DNA of 64,000 bases, taken from Platerodrilus igneus. Its lineage: Eukaryota; Arthropoda; Insecta; Coleoptera; Lycidae. The position numbers were made by a program, and so were the translations under genes. The stretch spans positions 7,714,001 through 7,778,000 of the forward strand of contig JARFIW010001104.1 in NCBI GenBank assembly GCA_036346225.1. Direction: 5' to 3'. The notes below the pieces were generated by a model. That model had not been told where the DNA came from and made no database searches. It was given only the letters and a program-made list of their open reading frames with translations. Each line of letters opens with the position of its first letter. Positions within the stretch are counted from its first letter, which is position 1. Positions 57,288 to 64,000 of this stretch are shown piece after piece.

Positions 57288-59326
57288 CTCATATTTAGAC
57301 CAGGGTAGAAAATTAAATAATCACATCAAATAATTTTAATCACCGTGTATAAGGAATTTCATTAAATAATACGCGTTATTAAAACCATGAAGCATAAATA
57401 AACTCGGTTGTTTCAGTAAAAATAAGAAATTTAAATTATTTATAAGACGCTTTATATCAAAAGAAGCAGTATTGAAAAGCTCTGCGTGTAATGTAATTAT
57501 TCCTAAACAAAGAGAAATTACGTGCAAAGTTTATATTAATTAACCCTATTTTAAGTAACCGGTAGTAAAACAAAGTGTACGTATAATAATTAATATTTAA
57601 GTTGTATTCGCTAAAAAATGAAAAGGATAGAAATCAATTTAATTGGAGTTAATTAAACCGTTAGTAACATATAATACCTATAGAAACTTGTAAAAACCCA
57701 AGATTAAAATACCACGGAATAAAGCTCTAAGAAGTAATATTATTTTGAACACCTGCGTAGTTTAAATATCACATTCGGCGTAAATTTTGCAGATAATTAA
57801 TGTTTCAAAGAATCTTGGGGAAAACGTCGCATAATAGTTACGAGAATTGCTAAAGCTGGGTATTTCACACTCCATGTGGACTAAAATAATCGATAATAAA
57901 GTATATCAAGTTGCACCAATAAGAACACGGTAGAGAAGGAAAGAGAAATGCGTCAAGCAAAGACACATATTGTAAAAGGCGGGATTTAAGCAACGTCACG
58001 GGGTCACAATTGGTTAAAAATAGGATGCAAATATCAGAGGTAGAACAACAATTTCTGTACAAAATCAATGAGTTTTTCTCGGACATGCTTGCGTGCCGTG
58101 TGGAAATTTTCTGAGATTTAAATGGGGCGAGTGAAAATTCGTAAAAATCGACGCGTGAGCGGCAGACTGGGAACATGACATGAGAAATTCTTTAGAATTA
58201 CCCGTTTTGGGGAACAGACCGACAGACAGGCTTTTTGCTATATATACCGAGGTGAATATAAACAAGGTCTCTTAGACTTTTGACGATTCGATGCGTTAAA
58301 AGCTCGTACATACGCGACTTGATTGAAGATATTAAACCGTGCATTTTAGTTTGATTAAATAATGTAAAGTTTGCTAGTATATTTTAGTGATTCAAAATAG
58401 CTTGTTATTGACGTGCTAACATGAATGTACTTCAGTGCACTTAGATACAAGGTAATAAAATTTAGTTTCACTGTACCAATTAGCAAAATTTACAACGACG
58501 AATGTATACACAAAAGTAGGCAGTTTTGGCGTATATTGGTGACAGAAGCATGAATTTCTTTGCTATTTTCGGGGGTGTTAATAATTAAATGGTTCAAATA
58601 CGTGTCTGGATCCATGAAACAAGGGTCAGATAGACATAGATGAGTTCCGGAAAGGCCCAGAAACGACTTTGAATGGATGGTGATGGAGAAAATTTAAAAG
58701 CGTAGAGAATCAGAAGCCGTAAATATAATCCTGTTGAATGGTGTGATTAACTAAAAGAAACGATACTTTGAAGCTACGAGGACAGTAACCTTCAGGTAAA
58801 TTATACTATTTTGTTTGACATTTTTGTGTGTATTGAATGACTTTATAATTGATTTACTTTAAATGGACATTAGTGAAATTGTTCTAACCATAAAAGTTTA
58901 ATTTTAAGATGAAATTTGCTTGTTTAAGTAAAAAGGGGTATTTTGTTTTGATGTTCGGGAATATGATGAAACTTTGGGTAGGTCTTTGAGCTCAATTAGA
59001 CAAACCTGGTTAATTAACATAAAGGGGTGGTAGATGCTCCCTTTATACTCAGACTCCGGTCTGCTTATATTGTTATATTAATTAGTAGGCATCCAACAAG
59101 GACTTTAATTTTGGATGCACAGTAAAATGATAATAAAATTAATCCTGAAATTCTTTTTAAAACTGAATTTTATGCTGAAATTTAATTTGAAAATTTAATG
59201 TATTCTGAATATTGATGTAAATAGAGTTAACGTTGATGTTTGTGGTAGGAATGTGTTGTTTAATTTTATGAATGAGGAGGTTTATAAAATTAGGTGAGCA
59301 GCCGAGGCGAAAAGAGGATCACAGCC
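57286..59326 (+). mobile_element. Long LTR-like repeat, copy B
   Basis: Homologous to 43943-45987 over its whole length, including the TATA region (58239-58246), the ACCTTCAG|GTAAAT donor-like site (58790-58803) and GTGAGCAGCCGAGGCG near the end. It ends in ATCACAGC followed by TGACGCCCAATCTGTGGG, a PBS-like motif. Minus-strand frames (57336-57527, 57865-58265) are not recognised as genes. Confidence 0.6.
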
Positions 59327-59408
59327 GTTTATGACGCCCAATCTGTGGGACTAGAATTTTTTTTTGTTGAAAGGACCCAGTTCCCGCATTCAAAGGAGAA
59401 TATCACAG

Positions 59409-59442
<34 letters not shown>
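59327..59442 (+). repeat. LTR-end/PBS-like unit and (AT)n
   Basis: One unit (GACGCCCAATCTGTGGGAC to TATCACAGCA at 59410), then (AT)n at 59411-59442. Same order as 45988-46177 and 41668-41829. Confidence 0.6.
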
Positions 59443-59444
<2 letters not shown>

Positions 59445-60534
59445 TGTTAAATCATAGTAGAAAGAATCAATCAAACACAGTCGGTCATGCTCTTCAAACG
59501 GTTATAATTCAATCGACCAACAACTAGCGTCGAGCGATGATAGATTTTTAATAACTTTAAAGTACAGTAATTTCAAAAAATTGAGTTTGCTTCTGCAAAA
59601 GCTCCCAGAAGTGTTTGCGATTGCATAATTAACCAAGTTACTAGTACTTAGTGGAGGTGATACCGTAGTGGATTCTTTTATCAACATCCGTTGAATTCTA
59701 AGAATTACTTACTATCACACCCTTGTTGTTTTGAACAAGGTTGTTCAAGGCCTGGAATAAAAAACTGTAAGTCGTGGAATTTTATCCACCTGCCGCACAT
59801 TTCAAACGGTTATTTAATATTTAAATGTATTCAACCCATTTTCTTATTATGCAAACCTTTACTTTTGTGCACGCTTGAATGTAAGCGATTTAAAACGAAG
59901 GTAAGCACCACAATTGTAATTACAGAAACTGATTGATGCATATTTAAGCTTGATTGGATAGTTGTAATTAATAATTTCTTCTTTTGTATGTAGATGTGGT
60001 CAAATAAGGATTCTAAGAATTACTTACTAACACACCCTTGTTGTTTTGAACAAGGTTGTTTCAGGCATGGAATAAAAAACTGTAAGTCGTTGAATTTTAT
60101 CTACCTGCAGCACATTTCAAACGGTTATTTAATATTTAAATGTATTCAACCCATTTTCTTATTATGCAAACCTTTACTTTTGTGCACGCTTGAATGTAAG
60201 CGATTTAATACGAAGGTAAGCACCACAATTGTAATTACAGAAACTGATAGATGCATATTTAAGCTTGATTGGATAGTTGTAATTAATAATTTCTTCTTTT
60301 GTATGTAGATGTGGTCAAATAAGGATAGTTAATTTAATCAATCTGTTGTGATACGATGACATTAATGTTTTATTATAGGTTAAAAGAGCAGTTTGGAGCT
60401 TTTATTTATGTATATTTTAAGTTAGCAGTTGAAGGACAAAGACAAGTCTACATGAGACTCTTCCAACCTTATTTGCAAGAACCTATTAATTAAATACTTC
60501 CTGTATGTTTGTTGTGGTTTGTTTTGTGTTTTTC
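59443..60534 (+). repeat. Dispersed repeat R2, copy 2, with doubled internal unit
   Basis: Homologous to 50106-50839. It contains two tandem copies of a 315-bp unit (59696-60010, 60011-60327) that is single in the other copy. The two open frames (59691-59936, 59994-60308) are the same translation of that unit and show no known domain. Confidence 0.8.
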
Positions 60535-60834
60535 TTAGTCTTTTTTGGGAATTAAAGCACTCAGAGTTGCTAAAATCGTCTTTATTTACGTTTCGATCCA
60601 TGACTTAGGATCGTTGTCAAAATAATAAAACTCTCAAGTTTGATATTTATGACAAATTGAAGGTGACTTTGATTTATTAATGTTTAATATATTTGGTTTG
60701 AATACATTAGTTGAAAGTTTTAAAGTTTAGAAGAATCAGTGTCTTCAATTTGTGTTGTGCGCTGGGAGTGACTTTGAGGTATCCAATACGCTTAACGTGA
60801 AATCAACTGATTAATTTTTAAATAGTTAAATTTC
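60535..60834 (+). mobile_element. Penelope-like 3' fragment
   Basis: Homologous to 50840-51140: GGGAATTAAAGCACTCAGAG, then CATGACTTAGGATCGTTGTC, through to CGCTTAACGTGAAATCAACT. Cut off by the RTE element at about 60835. Confidence 0.75.
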
Positions 60835-61134
60835 CCATTTCGAATGGACCTGCACCTTGCCGAAGTTCTAAATTACTAGAACAGGTGAAATGGCTTGCGT
60901 GTTCTAATGAGCTAAAGAGCCAAACTACAGGACCAACCAAAGTAGTAGGGTCGTTAGTGAGGAACCAGACTAAGACAGGTCCCCGAAAGAGGGCAGCGGA
61001 TCTTTCGGTACTTAGATTGGCAGAGACGATAGGGGTCGGTATGGCAGTCTAAGACACACTATCGCGATGTGTAAGGCAACGGGAAACCACCACATTATCT
61101 CCCAAGTACACAGCGTACTTAATTTGTAACAAAC

Positions 61135-62085
61135 ATGATGGCATTCTCTGGGGTAAAAGATTCCGGAGTTAAAATAGTCCCCCATTCGGATCTCCGGGAG
61201 GGGACTACTTCGGAGGATGCGATCGGAAAGTTAAAAATAAGAGTTGGGAACATTCTGCGAGTCGGAGCGTGGAATGTTAGAAGTATGAAGCAAGTAGGTA
61301 AGCTAGAAAACCTAAAAATTGAAATGAATAGGCTATCACTAGACATAGTAGGGATCAGCGAAGTTAGGTGGCCACAGGCGGTGGATTTTTGGAGTGGAGA
61401 CTTCAGGGTAATTCATACAGGAGCAGAGGAAGGAAATTTGGGTGTGGGGATAGTTATGCGGAAAAAGATAGGATACTGTGTAGAAAATTACTTACAAAAG
61501 AACGAAGGAGTACTCATGGTTAGATTAGAATCTAAACCGGTAAACACAGTAATAATACAAGTATACATGCCCACCTCTAGCTACAGTGACGAAGAGGTAG
61601 AAGCCATCTACAAAGATATCGAAGACATATTAAGATACGTAAGAAGACATGAAAATTTAATAATTACGGGGGATTTTAATGCCGCGGTAGGTGAGGGTAG
61701 GGAAGGAGCGGTAGTAGGTTTATTTGGTTTAGGCACGAGAAACGACAGGGGAAATAGGCTGGTAGAATTTTGGGACAAGAACAATTTAATCATCACAAAC
61801 ACATTATTTCAACATCATGCTAGAAGACGATATACGTGGAAGATGCCAGGAGATATAAGAAGATATCAAATAGATTACATTCTTGTTAGACAACGATTTA
61901 GGAATCAAGTAAAAGACTGTAGAAGCTACCCAGATGCAGATATAGACACTGATCACAACATCGTAATTATGAAGGCCGCACTTAAATTTAAAAGTTTGAA
62001 AAAAAGAAACGGAAAAAGGCACTTGGACTTAGAGAAACTAAAAGATAAAGATGTTCAAGAAAGATTCGAAAAAAATTCAAATTAA
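61135..62085 (+). pseudogene. RTE endonuclease domain
   Basis: Apurinic-endonuclease fold motifs in order: GAWNVRSM (Asn47), ISEVRW (catalytic Glu), VYMPTSSY, ITGDFNAAVG (Asp/Asn pair), YTWKMPGD, QIDYILV, and DIDTDHN (catalytic Asp-His). All catalytic residues appear present. An in-frame TAA at 62083-62085 separates it from RT, with the downstream frame unchanged, so it is a point mutation. It would nick target DNA. The Met at 61135 is the first in frame; the true start could be slightly different. Confidence 0.9.
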
Positions 62086-62850
62086 TTGCTCAAAGATATC
62101 GGGAAAATATCTGATACTAAGGAAGTAGAAACAGAATGGAATAACATTAAATCCAGCCTAGACATGGCGGCCAGAGATATTCTGGGGTATACACAAAAAG
62201 AAAATAAGGATCCATGGATAACAAAGGTTATCCTGAATTTAATAGAAGAAAGACGAAAATACAAAAATAAATCATACGAAACAGGAAAACAGAGATACAA
62301 AGCCATAAAATGGGAAAGTATTCGCAAATGCAGGAAAGCTAAAAAACAATGGATTGACGAAAAGTGCAAAGAGATACAAACGAAGATGGAAATAGGAAAG
62401 ACAGACGAAGCATACAAATTAATTAGAATGAATTTTAGGGATATAAAACCGTATAGCAAAAATATAAGGGACGCACAAGGAAACGTCATCATAGAAAACG
62501 TAGAGAAAGTGGGTAGATGGCAAGAATATATAGGGAATTTATATGCAGGAGAGGAACTAACTGCATTAGAACAGGAATCAGACATTGAAAATGATGACTT
62601 GGGATATCCTATACTTAGAGATGAGTTTGAATTAGCATTAAAGAGTCTGAAAAATGGTAAGGCGCCGGGTACAGATAAGGTGCAAGCAGAAACTCTAAAA
62701 GCCGCTGGACAAGCAGTAACAGAATGTCTCTTCCAACTTGTAAGCTATATGTATGAGACAGGCGAGATACCCAAAGATTTTAAACGTAGCATCATAGTAA
62801 CTATACCAAAGAAGAAAGGCGCGGATGATGTGAAAATTTTCGAACAATAA
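62086..62850 (+). pseudogene. RTE linker and reverse transcriptase N-terminal part
   Basis: Linker rich in Lys/Glu, then RT beginning with LKSLKNGKAPGTDKVQAETL (block 1) and SIIVTIPKKKGADD. A missing base near 62830 shifts the frame before the block that should continue into the next ORF, giving an early stop at 62850. Confidence 0.9.
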
Positions 62851-62852
62851 GT

Positions 62853-63758
62853 TTGACAGCACACGTGTCAAAAATATTAACTAGAATTGTGCAAAGACGA
62901 ATGGAAAAACGGGCGGAAGAAATACTAGGAGAAGACCAATTTGGGTTTAGGCGAAACAGGGGAACACGGGAGACTATTTTAGCTCTGAGAGTGATAATGG
63001 AGAAAACAATAGAAAAAGGGGAAAACGTGTATATAGGGTTTGTAGATCTGGAAAAAGCATTCGACAATGTAAAATGGAAAAAAATGTTTGAAATACTCAA
63101 AAAGATTGGAATGAGTTATAGGGATAGTCCAATAGTACATAGCTTATACAAACAGCAAACAGCAGTAATAGAATTAGAGCAGGAACGTAGAGAAGTAAAC
63201 ATTAGGAAAGGGGTGAGACAGGGATGTGCCCTATCCCCATTGATTTTTAACTTGTACATAGAAGATGCATTGAATACTGTCAAATGCAGGAAGACATTTG
63301 GAATTACTATGCAAGGACAAAAAATTGATATGCTTAGATTTGCAGATGATATAGCGGTATTAGCGTCTAGCAAGGAAGAGTTAGAAGCTGTTCTTAATGA
63401 AATGGAAACAGTTCTAACAGAGAGATACGGAATGAAAATTAACAAAACTAAAACTAAAGTTCTAGTATGCAAAGGTGGGGAAAATAAGTCAAAAACAAGA
63501 ATACATGTATGTAACACAAACTTACAAGAGGTTAAGAATTTCTGCTACCTAGGATGCCAAATAACGCAAGATGGGAAAAGCACAAAAGATATAAAACAAA
63601 GATTAGCACAAGGTCGTGCTACATTTAACAAGAAAAAGCAACTACTGTGCTCAAAGACCACAAACATAGAAACAAGGAAAAGATTGCTTAAAACATATGT
63701 GTGGAGCACAGCACTGTACGGCTGTGAAGCCTGGACAATAGGAGAAGCAGACAAGTAA
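62853..63758 (+). pseudogene. RTE reverse transcriptase core and C-terminus
   Basis: Core blocks: GEDQFGFRRNRGTRETI, FVDLEKAFDNV (first catalytic Asp), VRQGCALSPLIFNLYIEDAL, LRFADDIAVLAS (catalytic Asp pair intact near 63340), and FCYLGCQITQDGK. It stops at an in-frame TAA after EADK (63756-63758), where related copies keep reading. The rest of the frame runs on to the window edge. Confidence 0.95.
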
Positions 63759-64000
63759 AAGGTAGAAACCTTTGAAATGTGGTGCTACAGACGTATGATG
63801 AAGATATCATGGACAGACAAAGTTAAGAACGAAGAGGTACTAAAAATGGTAGGGGAAGAAAGGAATATGTGGAAAACTTTAAAAAATAGGAGAGATAGGA
63901 TGATAGGCCACATACTACGGCATGAGGGAATAGTGCGGAATATATTAGAAGCAGAGATAGGAAAAAAGAGAAGAAGAGGCAGACCTAGGTTAGACTACTG
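63759..64000 (+). pseudogene. RTE C-terminal tail, continues beyond window
   Basis: In frame with the RT ORF after its stop: VETFEMWCYRRMMKISWTDK, then NRRDRMIGHILRHEG and a GRPRLDY basic tail. The same tail is repeated in 1-383, 22743-23460 and 23480-23815. It is truncated by the window end. Confidence 0.9.

Larger units (their letters stand above)
60835..64000 (+). mobile_element. RTE-type non-LTR retrotransposon, nearly complete
   Basis: The ~300-bp 5' leader is followed by an AP-type endonuclease and a reverse transcriptase in one polyprotein of the RTE kind (the group often annotated as craniofacial-development-protein-2-like or HmRTE). Only two stops and one single-base deletion are visible. 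The copy continues beyond the window. It is the youngest LINE here and the likely parent of the many 3' relics. Confidence 0.9.

Noticed and set aside
61119..63754. Long minus-strand frames opposite the RTE element
   Set aside because: Shadows of the plus-strand endonuclease and reverse transcriptase.

Overview
This is an AT-rich eukaryotic window, almost certainly from an arthropod and most likely an insect. It is dominated by nested, decaying transposable elements. The support is the mix of families: RTE-type and Penelope-like retroelements, Ty3/gypsy and Ty1/copia relics, a mariner, hAT and Merlin transposons, and a tRNA-derived SINE. There are also long (AT)n runs, GT-AG type introns and no dense coding. 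The species cannot be named from the sequence. Nearly every recognisable coding region is broken by stops or frameshifts.

Layout, left to right. 1-2820: RTE 3' relics, interrupted by a solo LTR (384-1789, duplication AACC) and a SINE (about 2007-2262). 3599-3845: a Merlin transposase relic. 4257-7101: two near-identical ~0.8 kb LTRs in inverted orientation around a gag start, apparently integrated as one unit; an unoccupied paralogue of the target lies near 10022-10290. 10366-11664: a 461-bp tandem repeat. 12450-12940: microsatellites and a short duplication. 13497-19860: hAT (ZMYM1-type) relics around a copia fragment, a SINE and a nearly full-length, frameshifted gypsy gag-pol on the minus strand. 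19985-20330: a possible small two-exon gene. 20915-22182: a complete but broken mariner. 22652-24420: chimeric RTE pieces. 24434-24609: tandem primer-binding-site (PBS) units.

25174-25424: two in-phase candidate exons of a host gene (minus). 26150-36003: a duplicated 3' end of a hAT element. One copy carries a 3.4 kb non-autonomous hAT (31417-34850, 8-bp duplication) that itself contains a palindromic Penelope-derived insert and a solo LTR. A gypsy relic with both LTRs sits between the copies (28312-~30790). 36004-43440 is mostly unrecognised AT-rich DNA with a tRNA-like palindrome (40086-40539).

43440-60838 is a mosaic of long-LTR copies, Penelope-like elements and (AT)n tracts, with a broken copy of a ubiquitin protease of the USP16/45 type (47712-48312) and one convincing internal exon of an unidentified host gene (55922-56064). 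60835-64000 is the youngest element, an RTE with endonuclease and reverse transcriptase interrupted by only three visible lesions; it runs off the window.

The most unusual signals are the inverted-LTR element and the repeated placement of (AT)n tracts exactly where an LTR end meets PBS-like sequence (four sites). Next are tandem LTR-end/PBS units and palindromic Penelope inserts with hammerhead-like cores. No CRISPR array, rRNA gene or intact host gene was found.
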